Of a DNA stretch of 64,000 nt, positions 14,401-27,300 are shown in pieces. The position numbers were made by a program, and so were the translations under genes. Source of the stretch: Amaranthus tricolor. Taxonomy: Eukaryota > Streptophyta > Magnoliopsida > Caryophyllales > Amaranthaceae. Position 1 is the stretch's first letter, and every line of letters begins with the position of its first letter. The notes under the pieces are model-generated. The model ran no database searches and was not told where the DNA came from. It saw only the letters and a program-made list of their open reading frames with translations. The DNA is taken from NCBI RefSeq assembly GCF_026212465.1, contig NC_080051.1, positions 20,853,946-20,917,945 of the forward strand, in the 5' to 3' direction.

Positions 14401-16108
14401 TGATATGACATAAATACAAAGGGTGTCCTTGCCTCACAAGCCTTTGCAACTCTAAGGTCGACACCAAATTCGTCCTGGGTCCCTTGGGAAACTTCCTGTA
14501 TCTAACGCTTTCACCTCTTGGTCCTTCCAACAAAACTCTCTGCTCTCTGCATTCAATAGTGGCCTTATACCTTCCCAGCCAATCCATCCCCAAAATTACT
14601 TCTAAACCTTCCATATCTAACACATACAAGTCGCTAGGAAAGACAACCTTTCCTATCCTTAAGGTTACATCCCTATACAGTTTTTCACAACTGTACAATT
14701 TTCCCGATGGTACAGCCACCGTATAAGAAACTTTTTCAAAGGTCTCCAAATTCAACTCGTTCACCTTACTCTTTGCAAGAAATGAGCATGTAGCTCCCGA
14801 ATCAAACAATACATTCACAGCTATAGAATGAATGGCGAACGTACCTGTAACCACATCTGTTGCCTGGTCAGCTTCTCTTGCACTGACCGCAGATACCCTT
14901 CCGCTCGCCGGCTGTACATTATTTCCTCCCACGTGATTTCCCCCGCGCTGCATTCCTGACCCTTCTACTCGATTTCCATCTACCCGGCCTTGCCCGCCAT
15001 AAAAAGGTCGCTGGAATCTCTGATCAGCATTACCACGATTTCCATTCCCGTGCTGTTGACTGGCTTGACTACCAGCGTTGTTTAAATTTTGTTGCCGGTT
15101 TTGACCACTCGGATGTTGACTTCTCCCCCCTTTCTTTATGTAGCATTCAAACTCTCTATGCCCTCTTTTGTGGCAAAAGTTACATTCGATCAGATTTCCT
15201 TCACAATCCTTTGCCGGATGATTTTTCTTGCACCTCTTACAGAAATACTTCCTCTCATTGCCATCTCTGTCCAATAATGGCTTAGTAAGCTTCACGTTGT
15301 TCCTAATTCCTGAATTCGAACTAGACCCGCCTCCCTGAAAATTTCCAAAATTCCTTGCTTTCTTCTGATAGAAGCCCGACACATTCTCCAAAGCCTGGCC
15401 AGAAACTTCTTTCCTTTTCTCAGGGACATTACCCTTCTCTTTTTCCTTTTCTTTCCTCAAAATATTCCCTATTTGTGACGCTCGCTTATACATCTGCTCC
15501 AGTGTGTTATATCGGTCACTCTCAATATGCTTTTGAATATCGAAAGATAAACCTAGCTCAAAACGTTGCATCTTTTTCTCCTCAGTGGGTACATCATCAG
15601 GACAAAACTTGAGGTACTCCATAAATTTGTGATAATATTCGTCTACCGTCATACTACCCATTTCCAATCGCGCAAACTCGTTCGATTTATCCTTTCTAAC
15701 ATGCAGCGGATAAAATTTCTCTCGCATAGCTCTTTTGAACAAATCCCAATCAAAGTCTCCCTCAGCTTGCTCTAATAATCCCGATCTACTGTTTGCCCAC
15801 CAGTAGTCGGCTTCCCCCACCAAATAAAAGGCAGCTTGATTGACTTTTAATTCTTCTGGGCACTCAACGACATCGAAAAGTTTGTCAAATTCTCTTAACC
15901 AAAGTTCCAGTTCTGACGGTTCCCCCTTTCCATCAAAGGTCGAGGGTTTGCTCTGACTAATCCTTTTGCTCATTTCAGAGGCTAACTCCGACAAAGACTT
16001 CTCTCGGGGTGCATTTACATTTGTTAACGCTTTCACCAGATTTCTTATCGTACGGTTAGCATCACTTCGAGACAGTCTCTTCCTAGAAATTGGAGGCATC
16101 TTCTGCAA
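11444..16108 (-). CDS. Ty3/gypsy gag-pol polyprotein with chromodomain
   Basis: An uninterrupted 1,554-residue polyprotein that makes the particle and copies and integrates the element. Gag occupies about 1-330, with [15 protein letters not shown] capsid sequence and two zinc knuckles: a variant C290-x2-C293-x3-H297-x4-C302 and a canonical [14 protein letters not shown] at 309-322. The aspartic protease has DSGAT at 436-440. Reverse transcriptase spans about 620-800, with [13 protein letters not shown] and the catalytic FIDD at 769-772. RNase H starts near 912 ([10 protein letters not shown]). Integrase has the H1133-H1140-C1170-C1173 zinc site and the acidic triad D1203, D1264 and E1300. A chromodomain at about 1,495-1,548 ([12 protein letters not shown] to [12 protein letters not shown]) places it among chromoviruses, most like Tekay/Del. 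Gag and pol share one frame, as in that lineage. No stop or frameshift is present. Confidence 0.97.
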   Translation of the reverse strand: MQKMPPISRKRLSRSDANRTIRNLVKALTNVNAPREKSLSELASEMSKRISQSKPSTFDGKGEPSELELWLREFDKLFDVVECPEELKVNQAAFYLVGEADYWWANSRSGLLEQAEGDFDWDLFKRAMREKFYPLHVRKDKSNEFARLEMGSMTVDEYYHKFMEYLKFCPDDVPTEEKKMQRFELGLSFDIQKHIESDRYNTLEQMYKRASQIGNILRKEKEKEKGNVPEKRKEVSGQALENVSGFYQKKARNFGNFQGGGSSSNSGIRNNVKLTKPLLDRDGNERKYFCKRCKKNHPAKDCEGNLIECNFCHKRGHREFECYIKKGGRSQHPSGQNRQQNLNNAGSQASQQHGNGNRGNADQRFQRPFYGGQGRVDGNRVEGSGMQRGGNHVGGNNVQPASGRVSAVSAREADQATDVVTGTFAIHSIAVNVLFDSGATCSFLAKSKVNELNLETFEKVSYTVAVPSGKLYSCEKLYRDVTLRIGKVVFPSDLYVLDMEGLEVILGMDWLGRYKATIECREQRVLLEGPRGESVRYRKFPKGPRTNLVSTLELQRLVRQGHPLYLCHISQGDKKEGNPQDIAVVNEFLDVFPDEIPGMPPQREIDFTIDLIPGTGPVSKAPYRMAPKEMEELKSQLEELLDKGYIRPSVSPWGAPVLFVRKKDGSLRLCIDYRELNKVTVKNKYPLPRIDDLFDQLRGAGIFSKIDLRSSYHQLRIAEGDIHKTAFRTRYGHYEFTVMPFGLTNAPAAFMCLMNQVFSAYLDKFVVIFIDDILVYSKDREEHQEHLRFVLQTLRENKLYAKLSKCEFWLDKVSFLGHFVSKEGISVDPVKVEAVRSWPSPKNVTEVRSFLGLAGYYRRFVKDFSRIARPMTSLMKKEKKFEWTDECEQAFMTLKERLTTAPVLTLPDPKLDYTVYSDASKKGLGCVLMQDRKVIAYASRQLKVHEVNYPTHDLELAAIVFALKIWRHYLYGVKCRIYTDHQSLKYLYTQPDLNMRQRRWLELMTDYDLEFVYHEGRANLVADALSRKSSHSLSALDGVEELHREFARLNLEVVRKGELQGCLNALAIRPSFFEEILNSQDKDPKLLKLKDQAREGTSEGFLVHEDGSLRFKGRWCLPTGEESLKERILDEAHCTKFSVHPGGDKMYQDLKLMFWWSGMKRDIAEYVSRCLTCQKVKSEHKRPGGLLQPLEIPVWKWDDISMDFVVGLPRTKAGNDALWVIVDRLTKSARFIPMNCRWEMEQLARTYIKYVVRFHGVPRTIVSDRDTRYLSQFWQTLQQAMGTTLLYSTSFHPQTDGQTERTNQVLEDMLRAIAMEWQGSWDEHLDLVEFSYNNSYQASIQMAPFEALYGRRCRSPVYWDDFTEAVTLGPELLFQMSEKVRLIRDRLKAAQDRQKSYADLKRRPEEFNVGEQVLLRVSPMRGVVRFGARGKLSPRFIGPYEGLERVGKVAYRLALPNSLEKVHDVFHVSQLKRYHAAATHVLDPEPLDLDASLSYPEQPVRILDKKVRSTRRKDIIMVKVLWSNHEREAATWETEDAMREKYPHLFQVSSVTGT

Positions 16109-16564
16109 GCGAAAGAAAGGTACAAATCAAAAGAAAGTCCTAAGATTCTTGACCTTTGGAGAAAGAACAAGGTTTGCTGGGTAAACCTAACAGTCACTTA
16201 CTTGTTTGTTTATCCCTAAATATATATACATATATATATAGGTATTGTTATTTTCATTATTCGTTATTTTTACTGTTATTGTTATTAATATTATTATTAT
16301 TATTATTATTATTATTTTTTTTTTTTTTTTTTTTGAGTTGAATTGCTTACAAAAGAAGAATTACATGTATAATACACGAACTTACAACACCAAAAGAAAC
16401 AGCAACACACCTCAATATTTTATAGATATCTGTTGATACATCAAAAGTTGTCTCATACAAGAGTTTACATTATTTCCTTATCGTTTATTTGATTAAAAAG
16501 ATACAACTAAAAAGAAAAATAGCTCAAGGAAAGATGCGAAAACAAAACAAAAGGAATAGAACAT
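16109..16564. other. Leader segment between the extra ORF and gag
   Basis: Noncoding part of the Ty3 element with an ATT trinucleotide run (about 16,271-16,317) ending in a poly-T tract. No gene is seen. In the element's orientation it lies between the acidic ORF stop and the gag start. Confidence 0.6.
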
Positions 16565-17287
16565 CTAGCGCCAAGCATCCCAAGTGTCAGCACCCTCATC
16601 GTAACTTGCTATATCGAAGTCCTCATCTTCCCCGTCTTCTCCAGAATCAGAGCTGGAATCCGAATACGATTCTTCTGATTCACTACCACTATCTCTAGGG
16701 CTGCTTAATTGTAAATCTTCTACCTCTTCCTCAGGATCTTCCTCATCAGACCACCCCCTATCAAACCCAACCTCAAAGCCATATAAGTCGTAATGCGATC
16801 CCCAGTTCTCTCTCTCATCATCATCGCTGGAAATTTCTATATAAATAGGCGGTTCACGACTAGGCTCCCACATCTCAATATCACTCTCTGTCTGAGCCTC
16901 GGTTTCCACCAGTGGGGAATCCGGAAGGACCCGCTCTCTTAGTGGTTCCATGGTCCCATCGGTGCCGCCCGATATTGGAGGCTCGCCCTTCCTCTCAGGG
17001 GTTACACTCTTCCTAGGTTCAGACAAACGGTGTAACCTATTTAGGTCCAACTCTAAGTCGTAACATACTCTATCGGCTTTTTCTTTAACCATAAGCATCC
17101 TTTCCCTATAATCTTGGATACTTTCACCACTCCTTATTTTCCATATGTCAGCGTTGGAAACTTCCCTCCAGACAGATTCAGGGTCAAACCTCGGTACCTC
17201 TCTTGATTCACTGGGGGTGCGTGGGTCCATAGGTGTCTTTTCCGTATACATAATCCTGAACACATACACATAACGAAAAGGAATCAA
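16565..17287 (-). CDS. Extra acidic ORF in the Ty3 leader, function unknown
   Basis: A 240-codon sense ORF lies between the primer-binding site and gag. I do not recognise its family. The N-terminal half contains FDPESVWREVSNADIWKI and a helical segment SIQDYRERMLMVKEKADRV. The C-terminal half is very acidic and serine-rich, with IEISSDDDERENW, EEDPEEEVEDLQ, SYSDSSSDSGEDGEDEDFD and a final YDEGADTWDAWR. No membrane segment or zinc finger is visible. Three ATGs lie near the start; the second (MYTEKTP) or third (MDPRTPS) may be the true one. Extra ORFs in this position are known in Ogre/Tat elements, but Tekay-like elements are usually described with gag-pol only. The acidic tail could bind basic proteins or chromatin, but that is speculation. 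Confidence 0.6.
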   Translation of the reverse strand: MIPFRYVYVFRIMYTEKTPMDPRTPSESREVPRFDPESVWREVSNADIWKIRSGESIQDYRERMLMVKEKADRVCYDLELDLNRLHRLSEPRKSVTPERKGEPPISGGTDGTMEPLRERVLPDSPLVETEAQTESDIEMWEPSREPPIYIEISSDDDERENWGSHYDLYGFEVGFDRGWSDEEDPEEEVEDLQLSSPRDSGSESEESYSDSSSDSGEDGEDEDFDIASYDEGADTWDAWR

Positions 17288-17369
17288 GTAAGAAAATTGT
17301 TAACTAAGGACACCTAGACACTTTATAACCCTAATGGTCCAAAGCCAGCTACATCACAACAAACGCATA

Positions 17370-17373
17370 CAAT

Positions 17374-17410
<37 letters not shown>
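17370..17410. repeat. Poly-T tract in the Ty3 leader
   Basis: A run of more than 30 T residues on the plus strand (poly-A in the element's sense) between the acidic ORF and the primer-binding site. Such runs are prone to length error. Confidence 0.85.
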
Positions 17411-17411
<1 letters not shown>

Positions 17412-17477
17412 CACATTCGACCATTCCCCGTATCTCATTCCTAAGGTCTGATATTCCTTTATCTCCTAGGGAACGTT

Positions 17478-17490
17478 GGCTCTGATACCA
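17478..17490 (-). other. Primer-binding site, initiator Met tRNA
   Basis: On the minus strand this reads TGGTATCAGAGCC, complementary to the 3-prime end of initiator methionine tRNA. It is two bases inside the 5-prime LTR edge at 17,493. This fixes the element's orientation. Confidence 0.92.
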
Positions 17491-17492
17491 AT

Positions 17493-18405
17493 TGTAACGG
17501 CCCGGTTAAAGTGACCCGGAAAATCATGTGAAAACATGAATCCGGTTCACTTACGGACACAAATAAACACATCCTTACTCGGATCGTCAACGTTCCAACG
17601 GTAAAGGAATATGGTCAACAAAGAAAACAGCGCCAAACAAAACAAAACCAAACAAAACAGCGGAAGTCTTTACATACAACTCGAGAGCCCACCGGCCTCT
17701 TAGACTAGCTAAAAGTTGTACGAAATAAAAAGAAAACATCATAAACTTTGTTTACATAAACTGAGATATTTAGACTCATTACAAAGTAAGTCTAGACTTG
17801 ATAGTTAAGGGTTCTAAGCTGAATCCTCACTCCAGCCCCCTCCTGCAGTTAACCTGCTGCACGTCATATGATAACACGTAGCAGGTTCCAAAGAACAACC
17901 AATACACGTCAGAGACTTCATACATATACAAAACAGGGTAAACACAATGCTTGTATTCAACCTGTTTTGTATATGTATGAAGTCTCTGACGTGTATTGGT
18001 TGTTCTTTGGAACCTGCTACGTGTTATCATATGACGTGCAGCAGGTTAACTGCAGGAGGGGGCTGGAGTGAGGATTCAGCTTAGAACCCTTAACTATCAA
18101 GTCTAGACTTACTTTGTAATGAGTCTAAATATCTCAGTTTATGTAAACAAAGTTTATGATGTTTTCTTTTTATTTCGTACAACTTTTAGCTAGTCTAAGA
18201 GGCCGGTGGGCTCTCGAGTTGTATGTAAAGACTTCCGCTGTTTTGTTTGGTTTTGTTTTGTTTGGCGCTGTTTTCTTTGTTGACCATATTCCTTTACCGT
18301 TGGAACGTTGACGATCCGAGTAAGGATGTGTTTATTTGTGTCCGTAAGTGAACCAGATTCATGTTTTCACATGATTTTCCGGGTCACTTTAACCGGGCCG
18401 TTACA
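17493..18405. repeat. Large inverted repeat, 445-bp arms
   Basis: The left arm is 17,493-17,937, the right arm 17,961-18,405 and the spacer 17,938-17,960. The twin 67-aa ORFs on opposite strands here are mirror images produced by this palindrome and are not genes. Confidence 0.95.
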
Positions 18406-19668
18406 ATTTTTTTTTTCTATTTAAATTATTTAATCCTTTTTAAATCTCCATACCAAAATACACCTAACCAAAAATCGAATTTACATTTTACTAAGATAAA
18501 ACAAATAAAACCAAATCTCCTATCACACAATCCACTTGATATTTCCACACATCTAACAATACATCGAATCCCATCAACGATCTAAACCATCATCAAAACA
18601 TAAACTAACAACTTTAGTCATACTCATCCTCAAGATCTTCAAGAACATTTAAAATTTCATAACCATGATAAGTAAATTAAATATTTGATCCTCTTATCAA
18701 ATTTAAATTTTGTAGAGAATCATAAACCAACATTTTTTTTTTATTTTAAACCGAACATATATATATATAAGGACAATCCTTTAAACAAATCAAATTTTGT
18801 TAAAGGATTTGTAAACTCATGGATACTTCCATCACTTAATCCACACACTTAAAATTTCATCTAACAAACTAAGATCTTGTTAGAGAAATATAAATCGTAA
18901 AATAAATTCAATTTAACATTTGAATAGACTTTATTCTTATAACAAATTTAAACTTTGTTAAAGAATGTAAATCAAGGAAAATTTTGCATAACAGAACTAT
19001 GATTTAACCCTTTTAACAAATCAATTTTATCAAAGGATTATTAAAGAAAACTTATATAAAATACTCAATCCTCCTAATAAGTCATAGGATATCATCATAT
19101 TGAAAGAAATATTATATAATCTCATACTAGAATTTCTTATAAATAAAATTTATAAATAACAACTCAACTTACTTACCCTTTGATTTGAAGATTGGATTGA
19201 ACAAAGTTTTTTTTTTTTTCTTGAATACCGAAACAAGAGCAAGAAAAGAGGAAATTTTTCTGAATTTTGTTCACTTTGAAAGCTTAGGAAAAGTGAGGAA
19301 ACTCAAATGATGCTTAAGGATTAATAGGCACTTAAGAGGTGAGCTTAATGTGCCATAATACTCACTTATTAGAGGAGTTACAAACTCCTCCCATTCCTCC
19401 TCACCACAACCGGCCACCCCTTCACTCCCCTCTCAATTTTTATTTTTTTTTTTAATTTAATTAATTAATTAAGTCATTATTATATTATTGTTAAAATAGA
19501 AAGAACCGTTACGCGATAGCCTCGTACGCGATAAAACTCGTTACCGTTAAAATTTAACTCACTTTATTTTCTTAAAATTATCTATGTGGAATAATATAGT
19601 TTAATAATACGTATTTATTTTATTTTATTATATTATTTCTTAAACCCGATAAATTACGGGGTGTTACA
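17493..19668 (-). repeat. 5-prime LTR of the Ty3 element, rearranged (2,176 bp)
   Basis: Compared with the 3-prime LTR it retains the first 445 bp (17,493-17,937). It then has a reverse-complement copy of positions 8,611-9,080 (17,936-18,405), and resumes colinear sequence at 18,406 (equivalent to 10,006). A 950-bp segment is missing. The two arms of 445 bp face each other around 23 nt and differ by about one base. The inverted copy ends exactly at the LTR terminus TTACA. Confidence 0.93.
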
Positions 19669-20555
19669 AACTTAAAGGTTGAAACAAAAGAGAGAAATTA
19701 TACCTTAAAGAACTTAAAGGTTGAAAAAAACTGCAAATGTCGTGCGTGGGTTTATGAAGCAACAACAGCAAGCTATGTCGTGCGTGGGTTTATGAAGACA
19801 CGGAAATTGCAAATGTCGTGGGTTTGAAGAAAAATGAAGCTTGAAGAAGAAGATGAAGGATTAATTTCGTGCGTTTATGAAGAAATTTTGTAGGTTTGAA
19901 GAAAAATTGAAGCTTGAAGAAGAAGATGATGAAAAAATAGTACTATTCGTGCATAGGTTTATGAATACGGTAGGTTTATGAAATGGAACGTTAAAAGGCA
20001 GGTCTTTAAAGGGGACTTATTTACTGCGGGCTTATTGGAACCGGAGCATATAATAGGTTAGTTGCTGCGTTCTTATGGAACCACAGTATATACTTATTTT
20101 TTCGAATTTTGCAATTTTTTTGAAACGCTTATTTGCTGCGATTTTTTAAGAACCGCAGCATTTGCTCTTTATTTTTTTTGCCTAATTCTTTTATGCTATT
20201 TAATGTTGCGTTTTTTTTAAAAAACCGCAGCAAATGTCACGCAACAGATACGATTTTTTCCACTAGTGGCTTTCTTGGGTTGTTTGACCAACCGAAAAGC
20301 CAAAAGCCAACGAAAAAGTTAAGCAAAAAGCCATGAACCAAACACTCCTTTTAATTTTTGATCGAACCATCTGCTCTAATACCATAAACTTATTATCGAT
20401 GCCAACATATAATCGGGGAAACATGTGGTGCACATACTTCATAAGATAAATAGATACCATCTCAAAACCATATGGCTGTGAGAGGAAGGGCTCCAAACAT
20501 ATAAAGTGTGCACAACATCTTTAAATAATCGATGTGGGAAAAACCATCCCAACAA

Positions 20556-21393
20556 TATGAGATTTGATCTCGTGACATTTCGTCATATTGAGATTAACAA
20601 TTGTTAAACCACATGTCTAAGATATCAACTTAAACTAAATCTTAAGTTAATAGTTGTAATCCAAAATATACTATACTAGTACATAAACTCGTGCAATGCA
20701 TGAAATTTATCAGTATAGAAATTACATATAAATATAAATTTTAAACAAATATGTAATTACATTTTATCGTTATTATCAAATTATAATATTTTCAAAAAAT
20801 GTAATAATCGATATAAAATGTTTGTAATAATATAATGACTGCATGATTGTGTAAATAATTATTGACTTGAACAACCAATAGATATGTAATAAATTAATTG
20901 TCTAGATATCCTTTATTGAATTTAAAATAAAAACTAAATTAATTGTCTAAAACCTTTGCACTAAATTCTTAAATCAGAAAAATCATTATCATTCTTATAT
21001 AAATATAAACCAAAACATACGATGATACAATTAGAAAAAGCCAATAAAATCACTTTTAACACTTTTAGTTACACAAAAAAAAAACTACGACTAATTTTCC
21101 TCTGTGAAATCACAAAAATTTTTCAATATAACATGTCACACTTAGTCGTAAGTATTATGGAACGTAGGAAGTATTTGAGTTAAAAAGCCAGTGATAAAAT
21201 TTTTTAATTTATGAGTTTTTAGTTTACAAGTCGTCTTGCCATGAGACGATCTCATTTAAGACGGTTTGTTGATAGCCTCAATATTGGAAGGGACTAGGGA
21301 TATTGGATGGGATTAAGGAGGCCTTAATTACGATTGATGTCTTACCCGGTTACCCCAACAGCCTAGCCTGAATTCAACACTTGTACCCTGCCC
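20556..21393. other. Intergenic DNA upstream of IPT2
   Basis: No gene was seen. A worn foldback end (GTCTTGCCATGAGACGATCTC to GACGGTTTG) lies near 21,225-21,275. The IPT2 promoter must lie here, but no clear TATA element stands out. Confidence 0.4.
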
Positions 21394-24300
21394 ATGAGTG
21401 ATGAGAATGAGATTGAGACCATGATTAATCCCCATTATCCTTCAAATGGCAGTAATTTGGTTGATGACAAAGAAGAAATGGAAGATGGTGCAGTAGCTAT
21501 TTCCCTTACCAAAAAGCTCCAAAACCCTAACAATGGTGAAGAAGAAATTAAACCCAAAATAGTAGTGATAATGGGGCCAACTGGGTCTGGAAAATCAAAA
21601 TTAGCAATTGATTTAGCAACCCAATTTCCAATTGAAATTATCAATGCTGATTCAATGCAAGTCTACCATGGCTTGGATGTTCTCACTAATAAAGTTACAA
21701 TCTTCGAGCAAAAAGGTAATTCCTTTCCTTCTATTACTCTATAATTTTAATTTTTATTTCTCTTTTCATAAATGGGATTTTACTATTTGTTGCAGGAGTT
21801 CCACACCATCTTCTGGGAACAATCAGCCCTAATGTTGAATTCACTTCTAAAGATTTCCGTGATGCTGCTATACCTGTATATTTTACTGTCTTTCTCTTAT
21901 TTTATTATATTTTTTTCTTTCTATGATCTTATCAAAGCTAACCTAATTTATGCTATGAAGTTCTTTATTATAGTTAATTATTGATATTGAACAATATTTG
22001 GAGTTTTTGTTAATGTGTAATTGTGTATGCACTGACATTCCATTACCCAATGACATGAATGACTCCCATCTAAGTGGGTTTGAGGTTTGGATTTATGCTA
22101 CTCTACCATTGTTAGTGATAACTATATGCAAATCACATACAAAAGAAGTGCGTATGATTTCATTAGTTATTTCTACATAGTCCGTTATAATCTAAGACCA
22201 AAGAATTGTAAATCTTTGCCTCATCGAACGACAATATTTTGGCCAACCTGTGGCTTGTAATTTGGATTTTGGACATTGATTCTTTTGGGTATTCTTGGAA
22301 ATGTGCAAGTGGTTGTTTAATCAAATGAGAGAATCAAAAGTTGGGAGATGTTCTTGTTTTATCCATTAGGTATCCGCTTTGTAATTAGTTTTATTTTCAA
22401 TCTAGTGGTACTTATGGCTTAGTGTTCTTTGCCTCTTTGAGGTTTTAATTAATTCTTGCTTTCAGGGATTGGAATTATTCTGATTATTAGCTCAATTGAG
22501 TACTTTTATTGTGTACTATTTATGTTCATTGTTCATTTGTGACTGCTTATTTTTGACATCAAAAAGAAAATACATAAAATCTCAAGTTTTCTCATTCTAA
22601 GGAAGAGGGTGGTGGAAATTCGGGTGGGGTTTGATCCCCTTGTGGGCGTGAGTGGGTATTGGTCATCAATCATCATGTAACGTCTGTCCTGGCAAGCCAA
22701 CTAGAGTTCTTCTGGCAATTGCGCTTTTGTCCACACCTTAAGAAACCTTTATATGTAGTGTCATGACATGACTGTTCCTCCCAAGCACAGTTTTATGTGG
22801 AAAATTATAGCTTATGTACTCTTGAGGAGGGAAGCACATCTATAGAATGTAACCGTCTATCCCAACACTTAGTGAAATTTTTCTTGGTTACAATGTCTAA
22901 CGAACTTACATAACATTTGAACCCAGAAAGAGAAAGCTTTGTTGCTTTGGTCGGAGGGTTCAATGCTTCGATCTCTTATAAAGTTATGATATCTCTCTTA
23001 AATCTTAATCTACCAATGACAATTTTGGAGGGGGAGGCAATGAAATTTGACAATTCTTTTATCCCTCTCTATATTTGATTGTGCATTGGAAATATTTGTC
23101 ATGTGTCGGTCATATTAGGCAAATACAATTCGTGGCAGTTTGTGATTAAGTTTTTGTCATTGGCAATATCCTTATTTGAAAAAGCCTTGTATAAATCCTT
23201 ATAGGCTGTATATTTCCTCGTCTCAGGATTTTGATAGTTTGAGTTTTCTATTTATTTTTCTCTAGATTTTATTTTTTGCATTGGTTTTTAGTTCAGGAGA
23301 ATGTATATTGCCATCTGCTGTAGTAACATAACCATTTTGATATTTCAGCTCATCAAAGACATAATATCTCGAAATCATTTACCCGTAATAGTTGGCGGAA
23401 GTAATTTCTATTTACAGGTATGATGCTGCTTCTTTTGCTCTAAGTTCTGGCTATGCTAATGTATTTATATTGGTAATATTCCTGCTTTATTATACGTCCT
23501 GGAATCATAGTTGACTATCATTTAAGTGGAATAATGGCTGGGTGCTGTAAAGTGCTTTAAAACAATTACATTTGCCTTTAATTTTGTCTCATGAGCTCAT
23601 ACAAATCTGATTTCTTATTGCATGTAGGCTCTTGTCAGTCCTTTTCTGTTTGATGATTCTGTTGAAGAGCTGGATGAATTTTGTTTAACAGAGAATTCAG
23701 GTGATTGGCTAACGCATTTATTTAGAAATACTCCAATAACGCATTTATTTAGTTTGTTTGAAAGATGATATCTTCATATTGCATATTCACATTCCACAAC
23801 CGAAATGAATAAAGTTAGTTCTTATTTATTTATTTTTTTTGTCAGTAGATGTTGCTAATTGGAAAGAACGTCAACAATACGAGCGAGGGAGTAGTGATTA
23901 TAGTCATGACCATCTTAGAGCTGTGGATCCAGTGGCAGCAAACAGAATACATCCAAATGACCATAGGAAAGTAAGCTCTTCACTTTCACATCCTTTTTTC
24001 TACATTTCAATTTACTTTAGGTTCAACTTGACTGCATATCATATTGTGCTTCTTATTTTTCTTTAATAATTTTTTTCAGTTTGATTTTTTAAGAGGGGGT
24101 ACTGTTGGGGATGTAATTGGACATAATTATTATCTGAATATGAAAATACACCCATTTTAATAATGTTTTGTAAGAAATAAGAATCGGACTAGTGCAATGT
24201 TCTTTCTAAGGGGGAAGGGCAGTATTGAAGCAGAAAGCTTGCTCATTATTGCCGAATTCACAATCTAATCTGCTTTTTGAATATGCAAGTTGCAAAAAAG

Positions 24301-27300
24301 TTGGCTAAATATAACCGTAAACTGACTATAATTTGGTGTATTCCCTATTTGCAAGGGGAACAGTAACACCAAGCTAGCTCTCTTAATCTTGTTCATGATT
24401 GGACTGAACAAGGATAAGAATGTGGTATTATTTCTCATAAAGGAAACCTAAACGGAACGAATGATGAAAAAACACCATAAAATTAACCCAAGAATGGGGT
24501 CCAAATCAATAACGCACTAGGATATTTAAACAATGTACGTAATGATAATAAGGCTCTTAAGATCTCATTTGAACTCACAAGAGGCCAACTCCAAGTTTCT
24601 CAGACTTCCCATTTTCTTTTTTAAATTGAAAACACACAACTTCATATTCGTTCTGGTTACTTTTTAAATTTATATAGGCATATAGCATCCCTTTTGTAAG
24701 ACAAGTGACCTAGATCCGTGAAAAGATAAACTGATAGAGCATCTCATTGGAAATCCTCGAGTTTCTGGGAAGAACAGGTAGCAACTCTCACCTTGAAGCA
24801 CATGGTTGTGTGCCTTGGCCATACTGCCATTTGCTGCTTGATGATCCCTGTTGCTACTATGTTTCTTCACATGGAATATGGATGTGGATATGAACTGTAC
24901 TTGTGCTCCAAAGAATACCATTTCCATTTGCATTGCAACAGTTACTTCATCCATTGGTAAAATGAATATCTGCTTGATATTGTGATACATCAAAAGTCAA
25001 AACTTAGGGTTTTCTGGTTTGCTGTACCTCTGTCCAATTGCTACTGTTCTGTGACCACTACTGCAGTGCCCTCTTACTTCATCAATATTCTGTGATAACC
25101 AGCTTGAACCTAGAATTCTGCTTTGTTGGTGCCTAGTAAAGTGAGTTTGTGCAATCAGTAGGTCTTTGGCTGTGAATTGTTTCACATATTTGGAATAACT
25201 TCATTATCACCACAAAAGAACGAAATGTTTGAACCTTGAAACTGTATCTGCTACCTTCCAATACCTATCTCTTGCTGCCATAAAGCATTGATATGAGATC
25301 AGTTTTAGGTTTTACTTTGGCATCAGGAAAGAACTCCATACATGTCTACTTGAGCTGTAGATTGATTAACCATAACGGTAATATCACAAACTTGCAGTAA
25401 TTCATAGTGCAAAAACAAGGCTGTGTCTAAACTATGGACCAAGTGTAAAATTGTTGCATTTAAGGTCAGTTTAAGAGAGATTTGAATATCTCATGGTTTT
25501 GGTCGATATTCGACAGTATAACAACCACATCACTCCCCTTACCGCTTACCGCGTCACCGTAATTCACGATATTTCACTGAATTACATCCAAGAAAGCAAT
25601 AAAACTAATCTAGAAAGCAATAAAATTATTTATTTATTTATTTATTTATTAAACTAGGAAGGCATAAAAATATGTTACATATAACACTGGTAAAAACTCC
25701 CCCATGCTTAGTTGAAGCATTGTCCTCAATGCTTTAATGCAAGGGACTCATGAAAATTGAAAAGTGCCTAAGCTTACAGATATGGGAAGTTTAATGGCCC
25801 TGAGTGACTACTAGAAGAGTCGCGACAGAAAAAGGAGCAAGATCTCCTTCTAGACCGCTGCGCCTCGATGTGTGCAACTTTCTTCCTCTCCCCTTGAGCC
25901 TTCGTCTCAGCAATGTTGGCTCCAGGGTCCTGAAAGGGTGCACCCATGAAATATTCAATTTGGGCATTCTAGGCAAGGAGCATTGCATTCAAATGTGTAA
26001 AATGTCATGTATGTTTGATTCATAAAAGTTGTGGAGGGTGTAAGGTGTCTTGGAGGGTCTATAAGCTACCATCTAAAAGCCCAATGTGTTCCTCCGTATA
26101 ATCAAAGCGGTATAGCATGGTCTGATGCCAAGCTTGGTCAATCTCATGAGAGTCTGCCCTTGCCCAGACACTGCCTCCTCACCACCCTTGTTGCTCCCCC
26201 ACCTCAACATCAACATCGGGACATATAATTGAACTGCATGATGCAGCGAGTACTAGAAGATCCTCATAATCAACGCTTGAACATCTTCATCTCGATGAAT
26301 ATCGAATAATGTGTTGAGCTGTGGGGGTTGGGCAATTAAGGGCGTTGGGGCAGTCAAGGATAGGTTTTAGAGAGTTCCCCTTGAAGTAGAAGAATTCGGA
26401 CCGCCGAAGGGTGAAATAGTTGTAGCAAAATAATGGCAGTGGTGTCTAGAGCGGCGTGATCCTTGGGTATCTCTAGCCCTAGATACCATGCACGGTGATC
26501 ATGCCACCAATGGATTTCTTTTCCACCAACTAGTTTTTCAAAATGAGCACAAATCACTAACAACGACCATCATAAAGGAGTATAAATCATATGAATAAGT
26601 GCAAATACTTACACTTATCACACCATCGTTAAATTATTTTTGCACTATGCACTAAATGGACTAACTAGTAACGTTTTCAAAAATTTTAGCACTTGCCTGA
26701 CTCTGTAAGCATAAACCTTTTTGTCATCACTTAGCATTTACTTGTGCTGGATTCTAATTTTGCAGATAAGACATTACTTAGAGAAGTTCTCCCTTTCTGG
26801 TGTCCTCCCTAGCCAACTATTTCAGGGAAAAGTGACAGAGGTTTGTTTTCTCCACATATGAAGACTCTGCATGTAGGATTAGTTTTTGTTGCATACGAAT
26901 ACACAATTTTAATTTCTCATTCTTGTATGTTGCTGGCAACTTTTTCTAGGTGCATGCCAGTAATTTAATGAGCAAATATGGTCTTCAATGAAAGCTGTTA
27001 ATGAGTTGTTAATATGTTATGTTGAAAGTCGGTTTCCGGGCTTTATCTTTTGCATGCTTTATTGCTATCTAATTTTCTTCCACTTTTTTGTGGCAGACAG
27101 AAATGGGGTCGGCTTGGTGGTGATTCAAGATACAACTGCTGTTTTGCCTGTGTTGATGCTGCTCTTCCTGTACTAGACCAATTTGTAGATCAGAGAGTAG
27201 AGAGGATGATGGAGGGCGGTTTGCTTGATGAAGTCTATGACATTTACAGACTGAATGCAGATTATACACGTGGTCTGCGACAGGCTATTGGAGTAAGGGA

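Larger units (their letters stand above)
8611..19668 (-). mobile_element. Full-length Ty3/gypsy chromovirus, Tekay/Del-like
   Basis: An 11,058-bp element on the minus strand with a perfect 5-bp target duplication AACTT (8,606-8,610 and 19,669-19,673). In its own orientation the order is: 5-prime LTR (17,493-19,668), primer-binding site for initiator Met tRNA (17,478-17,490), an extra ORF (16,565-17,287), gag-pol in one frame (11,444-16,108), polypurine tract (about 11,270-11,285) and 3-prime LTR (8,611-11,264). The comparable LTR parts differ by only about three substitutions over 1.26 kb by eye, so insertion was recent. The intact polyprotein and chromodomain suggest a potentially autonomous element, but the rearranged 5-prime LTR may have lost its promoter. 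It is inserted in the CACTA element. Confidence 0.95.

Noticed and set aside
17827..18071. Two nearly identical 67-aa ORFs on opposite strands
   Set aside because: They are mirror images created by the LTR inverted repeat; the same sequence exists in the intact LTR with no sign of coding.
25804..26228. Two plus-strand ORFs in IPT2 intron 6
   Set aside because: No recognisable domain, and the context suggests transposon debris within an intron.
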